A stretch of 64,000 nucleotides of DNA, taken from assembly GCA_963724365.1 (NCBI GenBank), contig CAVRUR010000017.1, positions 62,001-126,000 on the forward strand, read 5' to 3'. This document shows, piece by piece, positions 50,064 to 59,288 of this stretch (position 1 is its first letter; every line of letters starts with the position of its first letter). The DNA comes from JALORV01 sp963724365. Its GTDB lineage: Bacteria > Pseudomonadota > Gammaproteobacteria > Burkholderiales > Burkholderiaceae_F. The position numbers and the translations under genes were made by a program. Under the pieces are notes generated by a model. The model was given only the letters and a program-made list of their open reading frames with translations. It was not told the origin of the DNA and searched no databases.

Positions 50064-50774
50064 TTATGCAGGCTTGCGGAAGGCCATCAGGTAGTTCACA
50101 TCGGTGTCGCGACCCAGCGAAGCGGACTTCGTGAAAGGGTTGTAAGTCATGCCCACCAGTTCGTGCAGAGCCAGTCCGGCGCTGCGGGCGTATTGGGTCA
50201 GCTCGCTCGGCCGGATGAACTTGACGTACTCGTGCGTGCCGCGAGGCAGGATGTTGAGGACATACTCGACGCCAACGATCGCCAGCAGGAACGACTTGGA
50301 ATTGCGGTTAATGGTTGAGAAGAACACCCAGCCTCCCGGTCTTGCCAGGGCGGCACAAGCCCGCACACTCTGCGCGGGATCGGGCACGTGCTCGAGCATT
50401 TCCATGCAGGTCACGACGTCGAAGGCGGCCGGCTGGCGTTCCGCCCAGGATTCGGCTGCACCTTCCTCGTAGTTCACGTCCGCACCCGACTCCAGTGCAT
50501 GTAGCTGGGCGACCTTGAGGGGCTTGCCGGCCAGGTCGATGCCGGTGACATGCGCGCCGCTTCCGGCCATTGCTTCGGCCAGCACGCCGGCACCGCAGCC
50601 GACGTCGAGTACACGCTTGCCTGCAAGCGGAACCAGCCGGTCGATCCACGCCAGCCGCAACGGATTGATTTCGTGCAGGGGACGCATGGGGCCATTGGGA
50701 TCCCACCATCGTGCGGCGATGTCGCTGAACTTGCGCAGCTCGGCCTGGTCGACGTTGGCGGCGTTGGTATCCAT
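50064..50774 (-). CDS. ubiG: Ubiquinone biosynthesis O-methyltransferase
   Basis: UbiG carries out both O-methylation steps of ubiquinone synthesis with S-adenosylmethionine. The 236-residue protein has the N-terminal FSDIAARWWDPNGPMRPLHEINPLR, SAM motif I VLDVGCGAGVLAEAMA near residue 60, and the EMLEHVPDP motif near residue 125. The C-terminal HEYVKFIRPSEL and GMTYNPF are typical. It lies between the ompA terminator and gph. Confidence 0.95.
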   Translation of the reverse strand: MDTNAANVDQAELRKFSDIAARWWDPNGPMRPLHEINPLRLAWIDRLVPLAGKRVLDVGCGAGVLAEAMAGSGAHVTGIDLAGKPLKVAQLHALESGADVNYEEGAAESWAERQPAAFDVVTCMEMLEHVPDPAQSVRACAALARPGGWVFFSTINRNSKSFLLAIVGVEYVLNILPRGTHEYVKFIRPSELTQYARSAGLALHELVGMTYNPFTKSASLGRDTDVNYLMAFRKPA

Positions 50775-50811
50775 CGTTCGAATGTTACTGGGCCAGGCGC
50801 CAGGGCAAAAA

Positions 50812-50835
50812 AAAGCCCCGCCGAAGCGGGGCTTT
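50812..50835 (-). terminator. Terminator of the OmpA-family gene
   Basis: AAAGCCCCGC (50812-50821), loop CGAA, GCGGGGCTTT (50826-50835). Read on the minus strand the stem is followed by a run of T (eight A on the plus strand at 50807-50814), 18 bp after the ompA stop. A strong intrinsic terminator. Confidence 0.92.
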
Positions 50836-50852
50836 GCTAGCGAGACGATCGC

Positions 50853-51608
50853 TTAGCGACGGACTGGGCGGGTACCCACCACCTCGACCTCGACGCGACG
50901 ATTCGGCTGCAAGCACTCGACGAGCTGCTTGAAGTTGCGAACTTCGCCCTTCGCGGACGGATCCGGGCACTGCTTGACCGGGTTCGCCGGGCCCTTGCCT
51001 TCCGTGTAGACACGGTTCGGCTCGATACCCTTGCTTACCAGGTAGTCCTTGACGGCCTGTGCACGCGCGACCGACAGCTTCTGGTTGTGTGCCAGAGGAC
51101 CAAGGCGGTCGGTGTAGCCGACGCCGATGATCACCTCCAGGCTCACACCGGCCAGTTTCGACACGAGATCGTCGAGCTTGGCCTTGCCTTCCGGACGCAT
51201 GATTGCCTTGTCGAAATCGAACAGGGCATCAGCCGCGAACGTCACCTTCTCGCTCGTCGGCGCCGGTGCCGGCGGTGGCGGCGGGGGCGGCGGGGGCGGT
51301 GGCGGCGGCGGTGGCGGCGGTGGTTCGCAGACCGGCTTGACCATCAGATCCTTGTCGCACTCGCAGCCTGCCGTCCAGTTGGGGAACGGCGCGTCTTTGA
51401 TCACCGTTTTCGCGGCGCGGTCGACGCTCCACGAACCCGTTCGCCAGCACAGGCCGAACGGATCGCGGACGATGACGCCACGCGCGTCGATCACATACGG
51501 GCTTTCCTTGGTATCAACAACAGTGATGTCCTTCATCTGGGCAGAAACGGTCCCAGTGATGGCCATCAGTGCCGATGCCAGGAGGCCCAGCTTGATGGAT
51601 TTCTTCAT
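50853..51608 (-). CDS. ompA: OmpA-family outer-membrane protein with polyproline hinge
   Basis: The 251-residue precursor has a signal peptide (MKKSIKLGLLASALMAITGTVSAQ), a short N-terminal domain of about 70 residues with four cysteines (GLCWRTGSW, AGCECDKDLM, PVCE), and a run of 18 prolines followed by APAP. The C-terminal OmpA domain (about 120-250) has FDFDKAIMRPEGKAKLD, the peptidoglycan-binding GYTDRLGPLAHNQKLSVARAQAV, and NRRVEVEV. The N-terminus is too short for an eight-strand barrel, as is usual for this Burkholderiales group. GAGGAGTT precedes the ATG. Confidence 0.92.
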   Translation of the reverse strand: MKKSIKLGLLASALMAITGTVSAQMKDITVVDTKESPYVIDARGVIVRDPFGLCWRTGSWSVDRAAKTVIKDAPFPNWTAGCECDKDLMVKPVCEPPPPPPPPPPPPPPPPPPAPAPTSEKVTFAADALFDFDKAIMRPEGKAKLDDLVSKLAGVSLEVIIGVGYTDRLGPLAHNQKLSVARAQAVKDYLVSKGIEPNRVYTEGKGPANPVKQCPDPSAKGEVRNFKQLVECLQPNRRVEVEVVGTRPVRR

Positions 51609-51702
51609 ATAACTCCTCACTCGAGATTGCGGAGACCGGCCGGGGTACCAACTCGGCCGGAGTTGGCCGGCGCCGCATCGGCCGATGATGGCGCATGAAC
51701 CT

Positions 51703-53052
51703 TCACGCCAACCCCGCCGTCTGCAGAACCTGCCGACAGCGATTCTGCCACGCGAGCAGGGTGGCCGCAGGGGACCCTGACGCCGCTCCTTGCGCTTCGG
51801 CAAGGACCTGTCTCGTTCTGACAACAGATCGGCCGGCTATCCAGACATCGGTCGCATGCTCGCGACCGGCGGCATAAACCAGCAGCGACAGTGGATTGAA
51901 GATCGGCTGGGTCTCGATTTCGGACAAGTCAAAGGCAGTGAGATCCGCCTCCTTGCCGACCTCGATCGACCCGATGCGGCGCTCCAACCCCAGCGCCCGT
52001 GCCCCGCCAAGCGTGGCAGCTTCCAGGACCGTCGGCGCGGGCAGCACGCTCGGATCGCGACTTGCCCCCTTGGCAAGCAGGGCGGCGAGGCGCATTTCCG
52101 ACACCATGTCCAGGCGGTCATTGCTGGCAGCCCCGTCAGTGCCCAGGCCGACATTGACTCCAGCGGCCAGCAGTTCCGCCACCGGCGCGATACCGCTGCC
52201 GAGCTTGAGGTTCGACGCCGGACAATGAGCCACCGAGGCACCTCGCTGCGCCAGCAGCGCGACCTCGGCCGGGTCGAGGTGGACCGCATGAACGGCGATC
52301 AGTCGTTCTGTCACCAGTCCAAGCCGGTCCAGGCGTGCGAGTGGACGTTCGCCATGGCGGCGTACCGATTCCGCGACCTCGTCGGCTGTTTCGTGCAGAT
52401 GGATGTGCACCGGCAGATCGAGCTCTTCGGCGAGGATAGCGATCTTTGTCAGCGTGGCGTCCTCGACCGTGTACGGGGCATGCGGTGCTAGCGTGAAGCT
52501 CACCAGCTCGTCGTCGCGGCAGCCATCGCGGGTCGCGAGACCCTTGCGCAGGTAGTCCTCGGCATCGGACGCGTAGGCGGTAGGAAACTCGATCGCGATG
52601 ATCCCGGCGACAGCGCGCATGCCGACGCCACGCAGCGCGCGAACGGCGGCTTCAGGATAGAAGTACATGTCGGAGCAGCAGGTCGTGCCGGAGCGCAGCA
52701 TTTCCAGCGCTGCGATGCGCGTGCCGTCGTAGACGAACTCCGGAGACACCAGCGCCTTCTCGAGCGGCCAGATGCGTTGCTGCAGCCACTGCATAAGCGA
52801 AAGATCGTCGCCGATGCCGCGGAACAGCGCCATCGCGGCATGGGTATGGAGATTGACGAGCCCGGGGGTCAGGGCGTGGTTCGCAAGGACCACGCGCTCT
52901 ACCGGCGAGTAGCGCGCATGCGCAGTGTCCCGGGGCAAGAGCGCAAGGATGCGGCCGTCATGAACGACGACAGCGTGGTCCTCCAGGACCGCGTCCTTCG
53001 GCACGACGGGCATGACCCAGCGCGCCTCGATCACCAGATCGACGGATTGCAT
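51703..53052 (-). CDS. Amidohydrolase of the TRZ/ATZ family (MtaD-like deaminase)
   Basis: The 449-residue metal-dependent hydrolase has zinc ligands HTH (GLVNLHTHAAMALFRG near residue 67), the HLHE motif near residue 218, VHAVH near 250 and the catalytic Asp in GLGTDGAASNDRLDM near 305. This pattern fits 5'-methylthioadenosine/S-adenosylhomocysteine deaminases or related chlorohydrolases; the substrate is not proven. ATG 53052 gives the standard N-terminus (MQSVDLVIEARWVMPV); longer readings are antisense to gyrA upstream sequence. It is divergent from gyrA. Confidence 0.87.
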   Translation of the reverse strand: MQSVDLVIEARWVMPVVPKDAVLEDHAVVVHDGRILALLPRDTAHARYSPVERVVLANHALTPGLVNLHTHAAMALFRGIGDDLSLMQWLQQRIWPLEKALVSPEFVYDGTRIAALEMLRSGTTCCSDMYFYPEAAVRALRGVGMRAVAGIIAIEFPTAYASDAEDYLRKGLATRDGCRDDELVSFTLAPHAPYTVEDATLTKIAILAEELDLPVHIHLHETADEVAESVRRHGERPLARLDRLGLVTERLIAVHAVHLDPAEVALLAQRGASVAHCPASNLKLGSGIAPVAELLAAGVNVGLGTDGAASNDRLDMVSEMRLAALLAKGASRDPSVLPAPTVLEAATLGGARALGLERRIGSIEVGKEADLTAFDLSEIETQPIFNPLSLLVYAAGREHATDVWIAGRSVVRTRQVLAEAQGAASGSPAATLLAWQNRCRQVLQTAGLA

Positions 53053-53266
53053 GTTGAGCAGGCGGTTCGAAGTGTGGCGGCGGATCAAAGCACATCGCGC
53101 GCCGATTGGCGAGTCGGGTGATATCGGCGTCCCCGCAAATTCAAGGTGACTCCGGGATCGGACGCGGCCCGATCCGGGCGAAATCGGACGCCCGCGCTGG
53201 TAGAATTTGCGATTGCATTTCAGAGCGAACGTGATTGTTCTGCTCGAACCGACGGCCCCGCCCCTG

Positions 53267-55891
53267 ATGGACCAATTCGCCAAGGAAACCCTGCCGATCT
53301 CGCTCGAAGAGGAGATGCGGCGTTCGTATCTGGATTACGCGATGAGCGTGATCGTCGGGCGCGCGCTGCCCGATGTGCGCGACGGCCTGAAGCCGGTGCA
53401 CCGACGCGTGCTGTTCGCGATGCACGAGTCGAATAACCACTGGAACCGTTCCTATGTGAAGTGTGCTCGGGTGGTCGGCGAGGTGATGGGCAAATACCAC
53501 CCGCACGGCGACAACGCCATTTACGACACGCTGGTGCGGATGGCGCAGGACTTCTCGCTGCGCTACATGCTGATCGACGGGCAGGGCAACTTCGGCTCGA
53601 TCGATGGCGACAACGCGGCAGCGATGCGCTACACCGAGTGCCGGCTCGACAAGATCGCCGGCGAGCTGCTGGCCGACATCGACAAGGAAACGGTCAACTT
53701 CGTCCCGAACTACGACGGCAAGGAAAGCGAGCCGTCGGTCTTGCCGTCGAAGATTCCGAACCTGCTGATCAATGGCTCGGCTGGCATCGCGGTCGGCATG
53801 GCGACCAACGTTCCGCCGCACAACCTCTCGGAGGTGATCGACGCCTGCCTGGCGCTGCTGCGCCGGCCCGAGACCACGGTGGACGAGCTGATCGAGCTGA
53901 TTCCGGCGCCTGATTTTCCGACCGCCGGGATCATCTACGGACTCGAAGGCGTACGCGAAGGCTATCGCACCGGCCGTGGCCGTGTCGTCATGCGGGCCAA
54001 GACGCACTTCGAGGAAATCGACAAGGGTGCGCGCAGCGCGATCATCGTCGACGAGCTCCCCTACCAGGTAAACAAGCGCGTGCTGCTCGAGCGCATCGCC
54101 GAGATGGTCAACGAGAAGCGGCTTGAGGGCATCTCCGACATCCGCGACGAGTCCGACAAGTCGGGCATGCGGGTCGTGTTCGAGCTCAAGCGCAACGAAG
54201 TGCCGGAGGTGGTGCTCAACAACCTCTACAAGCAGACACAGCTGCAGGACACCTTCGGCATCAACATGGTCGCGCTGGTCGATGGCCAGCCGCGGCTGCT
54301 CAACCTCAAGCAGATGCTCGATGCGTTCCTGTCGCATCGGCGCGAGGTGGTCACGCGGCGCACGGTTTTCGAACTCAAGGAGGCGCGCAAGCGGGGCCAC
54401 GTACTGGAAGGCCTCGCCGTTGCGCTGGCCAATATCGATGAGTTCATCGCCATCATCAAGGCGGCACCGACGCCGCCGGTGGCCAAGACCGCGCTGATGG
54501 CGCGCGAGTGGGACTCGTCGCTCGTGCGCGAGATGCTGACGCGCTCCGGCGCTGACATGGCGGCCTACCGTCCGGACGGGCTCGAGGCTCGGTTCGGTTT
54601 GCAGGGTGATGGGTTGTACCGCCTGTCCGAAGAGCAGGCCGAACAGATCCTGCAGATGCGCCTGCAGCGGCTGACGGGACTGGAGCAGGACAAGATCGTC
54701 AACGAGTACCGCGAAGTGATGGAAACCATCACCGATCTGCTCGACATCCTCTCCAAGCCCGCGCGCATCACCGACATCATCGCCGACGAACTGCTGGCGC
54801 TGAAGAGCGAGTTCGGCGACACGCGCCGCTCGGAGATCGTGCGCAGCGCACAGGACCTGATGACCGAGGACCTGATCGCGCGCGAGGACATGGTGGTCAC
54901 GCTCTCGCACACCGGCTACATCAAGAGCCAGCCGCTGGCGGACTACCGCGCGCAGAAGCGGGGCGGCCGGGGCAAGCAGGCCGCGGCGATGCGAGAGGAC
55001 GACTGGATCGACCAGCTCTTCATCGCCAACACGCACGACACGATTCTGTGCTTTTCCAATCGCGGGCGGCTCTACTGGCTCAAGGTATGGGAAGTGCCGC
55101 AGGGCGCCCGCACCGCGCGGGGCAAGCCGATCGTCAACATGTTCCCGCTGGCCGAGGACGAGAAGATCACGGTCGTGCTGCCGATCTCGGAGTATGACGG
55201 GCAGCACTTCGTCTTCATGGCCACGGCGATGGGGACGGTCAAGAAAACGGCGCTCATCGACTTCAGCAATCCGCGCAAGGCCGGGATCATCGCGGTTGAT
55301 CTCGATCCGGGCGATTACCTGATCGGTGCCGCGATCACGGATGGCCAGCACGACGTGATGCTGTTCTCCGATGCCGGCAAGGCCGTGCGCTTCGACGAGA
55401 ACGATGTTCGACCGATGGGACGCACCGCGCGAGGTGTGCGCGGCATGCAGCTTGACTATGGCCAGCAGGTCATTGCAATGCTGGTGGCCGAAGACGAGGA
55501 GCAAAGCGTATTGGCCGCGACCGAGAACGGCTATGGCAAGCGCACCTCGATCGTCGAGTACACGCGCCACGGCCGCGGCACGAAGGGCATGATCGCCATC
55601 GCCACCAGCGAGCGCAACGGCAAGGTCGTTGCGGCCACGCTGGTGCGCGGCGACGATGAGGTCATGCTGATCACGACAGGCGGCGTGCTGATTCGCACGC
55701 GCGTGTCCGAGATTCGCGAGATGGGCCGCGCCACGCAGGGCGTGACGCTGATCGCGCTGGACGACGGCACGACGCTGACCGGGCTGCAGCGGGTGGTGGA
55801 GCGCGACAGCGAAGGAGCCAATGGCCACGAGGCCAGCGCCGAGCCCATCTCCGAGACCGATCCGCCCGATACGCCGACGACCGAGGGCTGA
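53267..55891 (+). CDS. gyrA: DNA gyrase subunit A
   Basis: GyrA cuts and rejoins DNA for ATP-driven negative supercoiling together with GyrB. The 874-residue protein has the breakage-reunion domain with catalytic Tyr122 (AMRYTECR) and the quinolone-resistance region YHPHGDNAIYD: residue 83 is Asn (Ser in E. coli) and residue 87 is Asp. A six-blade C-terminal wrapping domain begins near residue 530 and contains the GyrA-box variant KRGGRGK. ATG 53267 (MDQFAKETLPISLEEEMRRSYLDYAM) is the conventional start; an in-frame extension upstream lacks support. pheA follows after 57 bp. Confidence 0.97.
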   Translation: MDQFAKETLPISLEEEMRRSYLDYAMSVIVGRALPDVRDGLKPVHRRVLFAMHESNNHWNRSYVKCARVVGEVMGKYHPHGDNAIYDTLVRMAQDFSLRYMLIDGQGNFGSIDGDNAAAMRYTECRLDKIAGELLADIDKETVNFVPNYDGKESEPSVLPSKIPNLLINGSAGIAVGMATNVPPHNLSEVIDACLALLRRPETTVDELIELIPAPDFPTAGIIYGLEGVREGYRTGRGRVVMRAKTHFEEIDKGARSAIIVDELPYQVNKRVLLERIAEMVNEKRLEGISDIRDESDKSGMRVVFELKRNEVPEVVLNNLYKQTQLQDTFGINMVALVDGQPRLLNLKQMLDAFLSHRREVVTRRTVFELKEARKRGHVLEGLAVALANIDEFIAIIKAAPTPPVAKTALMAREWDSSLVREMLTRSGADMAAYRPDGLEARFGLQGDGLYRLSEEQAEQILQMRLQRLTGLEQDKIVNEYREVMETITDLLDILSKPARITDIIADELLALKSEFGDTRRSEIVRSAQDLMTEDLIAREDMVVTLSHTGYIKSQPLADYRAQKRGGRGKQAAAMREDDWIDQLFIANTHDTILCFSNRGRLYWLKVWEVPQGARTARGKPIVNMFPLAEDEKITVVLPISEYDGQHFVFMATAMGTVKKTALIDFSNPRKAGIIAVDLDPGDYLIGAAITDGQHDVMLFSDAGKAVRFDENDVRPMGRTARGVRGMQLDYGQQVIAMLVAEDEEQSVLAATENGYGKRTSIVEYTRHGRGTKGMIAIATSERNGKVVAATLVRGDDEVMLITTGGVLIRTRVSEIREMGRATQGVTLIALDDGTTLTGLQRVVERDSEGANGHEASAEPISETDPPDTPTTEG

Positions 55892-55948
55892 GCGGAAGCC
55901 GCACCTTGTCCCGCGCCTACAACACCTCGTCCGGACCGGCAGCGCAGC

Positions 55949-57040
55949 ATGGCTGATTCGATCGACCGGCGACTGAAGCCGCTGCGAGATGCCATTGACG
56001 GTGTCGATGCACGACTGGTCGAACTCCTCAACGAGCGGGCTCGGCTGGCAAGCGAAGTGGGCCGACTCAAGGGTGAGGTCGAAGCGCCGGTGCTCCGGAC
56101 CGAGCGCGAGGCGGAAGTCCTGCGCAAGGTGGGCGCGCTGTCTCACGGCCCGCTGACTGCCGCGCCGCTGGCCAACGTGTTCCGGGAGATCATGTCAGCG
56201 TGCCGCGCGCTCGAGCGTCCGTTGACGGTGGCTTTCCTCGGGCCCGCCGGGACGTTTTCCGAAACCGCGATGCATCGCCAGTTCGGCACCAGCGTCACCG
56301 GATTGCCGTGTGCGACGCTCGATGAAGTCTTTCGCGCGACCGAGGCTGGCAGCGCCGATGTCGGCATCGTGCCGCTGGAGAATTCGTCCGAAGGCGCTGT
56401 CAGCCGCACACTTGACCTGTTGCTTGCGACGCCGCTGAAGCTGCTCGCCGAACTGTCGGTCCCAGTCGACCACAACCTGCTGACCCGCAGCGGCACGATG
56501 GACGGGATTCAGTGCATCTGCGCCCACTCGCAGGCGCTTGCACAGTGTGCCGGCTGGCTGGCGCAGCACTACCCGGCCATCGAGCGGCGCGCCGTCGCCA
56601 GCAACGCCGAAGGCGCGCGCCTCGCAGCGGAAAGTCCGACGATGGCCGCCATCGCCGGCGATCGCGCCGCGGAGCGCTACGAACTGGTCCCGGTCGCAAC
56701 GCACATCCAGGACGACCCCAACAATCGCACGCGCTTTGCGGTGCTGGGGCAGCAGATGACGCGGCCATCGATTCCGCCCGGGCGTGACAAGACGTCGCTG
56801 ATCCTGTCGGTGCCGAACAAGGCCGGAGCGGTGTTCCACATGCTCGAGCCCTTGTCGCGGCACGGGGTGTCGATGACGCGGTTCGAGTCGCGTCCCGCCC
56901 GCGTCGGCACGTGGGAGTACTACTTCTACGTTGACGTCGAAGGGCACCAGGCCGATCCCAAGGTCGCCACCGCGCTGGCAGAACTGCAGCAGGCCTGCGC
57001 GTTCTACAAGTGTCTCGGTTCCTATCCGGCCGAGCATTGA
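55949..57040 (+). CDS. pheA: Bifunctional chorismate mutase / prephenate dehydratase
   Basis: The enzyme converts chorismate through prephenate to phenylpyruvate for phenylalanine synthesis. The 363-residue protein has an AroQ-type chorismate mutase domain (about 5-90: LRDAIDGVDARLVELLNERARLASEVGRLKG), a prephenate dehydratase domain (about 95-270: VAFLGPAGTFSETA, VPLENSSEGAV, the catalytic region NNRTRFAVLG) and a C-terminal ACT domain (about 280-360: SVPNKAGAVFHMLEPLSRHGVSMTRFESRP) with the ESRP effector motif. Phenylalanine feedback inhibition is therefore expected. In related species serC sits between gyrA and pheA; it is missing here. Confidence 0.96.
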   Translation: MADSIDRRLKPLRDAIDGVDARLVELLNERARLASEVGRLKGEVEAPVLRTEREAEVLRKVGALSHGPLTAAPLANVFREIMSACRALERPLTVAFLGPAGTFSETAMHRQFGTSVTGLPCATLDEVFRATEAGSADVGIVPLENSSEGAVSRTLDLLLATPLKLLAELSVPVDHNLLTRSGTMDGIQCICAHSQALAQCAGWLAQHYPAIERRAVASNAEGARLAAESPTMAAIAGDRAAERYELVPVATHIQDDPNNRTRFAVLGQQMTRPSIPPGRDKTSLILSVPNKAGAVFHMLEPLSRHGVSMTRFESRPARVGTWEYYFYVDVEGHQADPKVATALAELQQACAFYKCLGSYPAEH

Positions 57041-57057
57041 CCATTCGAAGGGTGACC

Positions 57058-58188
57058 ATGGCGGCGGTATCGACTGAATCGACAACGGCGCTCGGCACGC
57101 TCGAGCATGTGCGTGCAATCGCGCCATATCAGGCGGGCAAGCCGATCGAGGAGCTTGCGCGCGAGTTTGGGCTCGATCCGGCGTCGATCGTGAAGCTTGC
57201 GTCGAATGAGAATCCGCTGGGCGCACCGGAGTCGGCGAAGCGGGCCATGGCCGCCGCCGTCGAGGACCTCGGTCGCTACCCGGATTCCAACGGTTTCGAG
57301 CTGAAGGCGGCGCTGGCGGCGCGCTACGGTGTGCCGATGGACTGGATCACGCTCGGCAACGGCAGCAACGACATCCTCGAACTGGCCGCCGCGGCTACCC
57401 TGACGCCGGGTCGCAGCTGCGTCTATGCGCAGCATTCGTTTGCCGTCTATGCGCTCGCGACGCAGGCGCGCGGCGGCCGCGCCATCGTGGTGCCGGCGCG
57501 GCAACTCGGTCACGACCTTGACGCGATGTTTGCGGCGATCGTGGCAGACACGGCGCTCATCTACGTGGCGAATCCGAACAACCCCACCGGCACTCATCTG
57601 AAGGCCGGGGCGATCGACGCTTTTCTCGCCCGGGTTCCGTCGCGAGTCGTCGTCGTGCTCGACGAGGCCTACAACGAGTACCTGCCTCCCGAACTGCGGG
57701 TCGACAGCACGGCCTGGGTGCGGCGGCATCCGAACGTCGTCGTTTCGCGCACGTTTTCGAAGGCCTTCGGGCTCGCCGGGCTGAGAGTTGGCTACGGCAT
57801 CGCCCAGCGGGAACTTACGGACCTGATGAATCGCGTGCGCCAGCCGTTCAATGTGAACAGCGTCGCGCAGGCGGCCGCGGTCGCTGCGCTGGCGGACGAG
57901 GACTTCCTCGCGCGCAGTTACGAGCTGAACCTGCGTGGCATGCAGCAGCTGACCGAGGCCTTTCACGGACTTGGACTCGAGTACGTGCCCAGCGTCGGCA
58001 ACTTCGTGCTGGTCAAGGTCGGACCCGCCGGTCGCGTGTATCAGGAGTTGCTGAAGCGCGGCGTCATCGTGCGTCCCGTCACCAACTACGGCTTGCCGGA
58101 ATGGCTGCGCGTCACGGTCGGACTTCCCGAGGAGAACGCGGCCTTCCTGCGCGCGCTGCCAGACGCGCTCGCCGCAGGCCGCTCGTGA
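57058..58188 (+). CDS. hisC: Histidinol-phosphate aminotransferase
   Basis: This 376-residue fold-type I PLP aminotransferase has the HisC pattern: KLASNENPLGAPESA near residue 45, NPNNPTGTHL near residue 180, DEAYNEYLP, and the PLP lysine in SRTFSKAFGLAGLRVGYG near residue 240. In the pheA-hisC-tyrA context this copy often acts on both imidazole acetol phosphate and aromatic keto acids. GAAGGG lies 6 bp before the ATG, and the stop overlaps the tyrA GTG by 4 bp. Confidence 0.94.
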   Translation: MAAVSTESTTALGTLEHVRAIAPYQAGKPIEELAREFGLDPASIVKLASNENPLGAPESAKRAMAAAVEDLGRYPDSNGFELKAALAARYGVPMDWITLGNGSNDILELAAAATLTPGRSCVYAQHSFAVYALATQARGGRAIVVPARQLGHDLDAMFAAIVADTALIYVANPNNPTGTHLKAGAIDAFLARVPSRVVVVLDEAYNEYLPPELRVDSTAWVRRHPNVVVSRTFSKAFGLAGLRVGYGIAQRELTDLMNRVRQPFNVNSVAQAAAVAALADEDFLARSYELNLRGMQQLTEAFHGLGLEYVPSVGNFVLVKVGPAGRVYQELLKRGVIVRPVTNYGLPEWLRVTVGLPEENAAFLRALPDALAAGRS

Positions 58189-59063
58189 AACTGGCGCTGA
58201 TCGGCGTTGGCCTGATCGGCGGATCATTCGCGGCGGCGTTGCGCGCTGCCGGCGAGGTTGAAGACGTCGTCGGCTTCGATCTCGATCCGCGGGCTGTTGC
58301 TGCAGGTGTCGATCGAGGGATCGTCAATCGTGCGGCGGCCAGCGCGGCGGATGCGGTGAGTGGCGCCGACCTCGTGATCGTCGCGACACCGGTCGGCGCC
58401 TTGCGCGCGACGCTGTCGAGCATTGCGTCGACGTTGCCGGAGCACGCCATCGTGACGGACGTCGGCAGCACCAAGTGCAGCGTGATCGACGACGCGGCCG
58501 CCACGCTCGGAACGGCAGCAGCCCGCTTCGTACCCGCACATCCGATCGCCGGAGGTGAACGCCCCGGCGTGCAGCACGCCGACGCGCGGCTGTTCCGCGA
58601 TCGGCTGGCGATCACCACCCCGACCGCAGCGACCGACCCGGCCGCGCTGGCGACGATCGAACGCCTGTGGCGCAGCACGGGCGCGCGCCTTGAGCGCCTC
58701 GCGCCGGACGTCCACGATCGCGTTTTTGCCGCGGTCAGCCATTTGCCGCATGTGCTCGCCTTTGCGCTGGTCGAGATGATCGCGCACGCTCCGGACGCCG
58801 CTACCAAGTTCGCGCATGCGGGTGCCGGCTTCCGTGACTTCACCCGCATTGCTGCTTCCAGTCCCGAGATGTGGCGTGATGTCTGCCTGGCCAACCGCGA
58901 GCCGCTAGCTGATGAACTACGCGAGTATCGCGATCGGCTCTCCGCGATCCAGGCCGCGATCGAGGCAGGTGACGGCGCAGCCTTGTTAGACGTGTTCAGC
59001 GCCGCGTCGACGGCCCGCCGAGGGTCCGACGGCGCCAGCCCCCGCACCGTTCTGGACACCTGA
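58185..59063 (+). CDS. tyrA: Prephenate dehydrogenase
   Basis: The enzyme oxidatively decarboxylates prephenate to 4-hydroxyphenylpyruvate for tyrosine. The 292-residue protein has the NAD-binding GVGLIGGSFAAAL at the N-terminus, the conserved VTDVGSTK and the catalytic histidine region AHPIAGGERPGVQHA, plus SHLPHVLAFAL. The start is GTG at 58185, overlapping the hisC TGA as GTGA, so the two are translationally coupled. In relatives aroA-cmk-rpsA follow; here the type IV pilus cluster begins after a 225-bp gap. Confidence 0.94.
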   Translation: MKLALIGVGLIGGSFAAALRAAGEVEDVVGFDLDPRAVAAGVDRGIVNRAAASAADAVSGADLVIVATPVGALRATLSSIASTLPEHAIVTDVGSTKCSVIDDAAATLGTAAARFVPAHPIAGGERPGVQHADARLFRDRLAITTPTAATDPAALATIERLWRSTGARLERLAPDVHDRVFAAVSHLPHVLAFALVEMIAHAPDAATKFAHAGAGFRDFTRIAASSPEMWRDVCLANREPLADELREYRDRLSAIQAAIEAGDGAALLDVFSAASTARRGSDGASPRTVLDT

Positions 59064-59288
59064 GTCGCGTCAACTTCGTCCGGTCGGATTAGCGTGCGGC
59101 ATGCGGCCGATCAGCCACTGATCCCGCGAATTCAGCCACTCGCCGTAGCCAATTCACGCTGACGTTCAATTCCGTCGGGCTTTGGCCTGCGAGTCCCTCC
59201 GCTCGTCGCGACTTCAGTTCCACTGAGCGGTGACCACGCGCAATGGCTTGCGGCTGTGGATAAGCTTCGTTCAGCAAAAGGCAAACCC

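Noticed and set aside
51127..51612. Glycine-run protein on the plus strand
   Set aside because: The glycine run is the antisense of the OmpA polyproline hinge.
53141..56146. 1001-codon minus-strand open frame
   Set aside because: Antisense to gyrA and the start of pheA; composition is that of a shadow frame and no motif is present.
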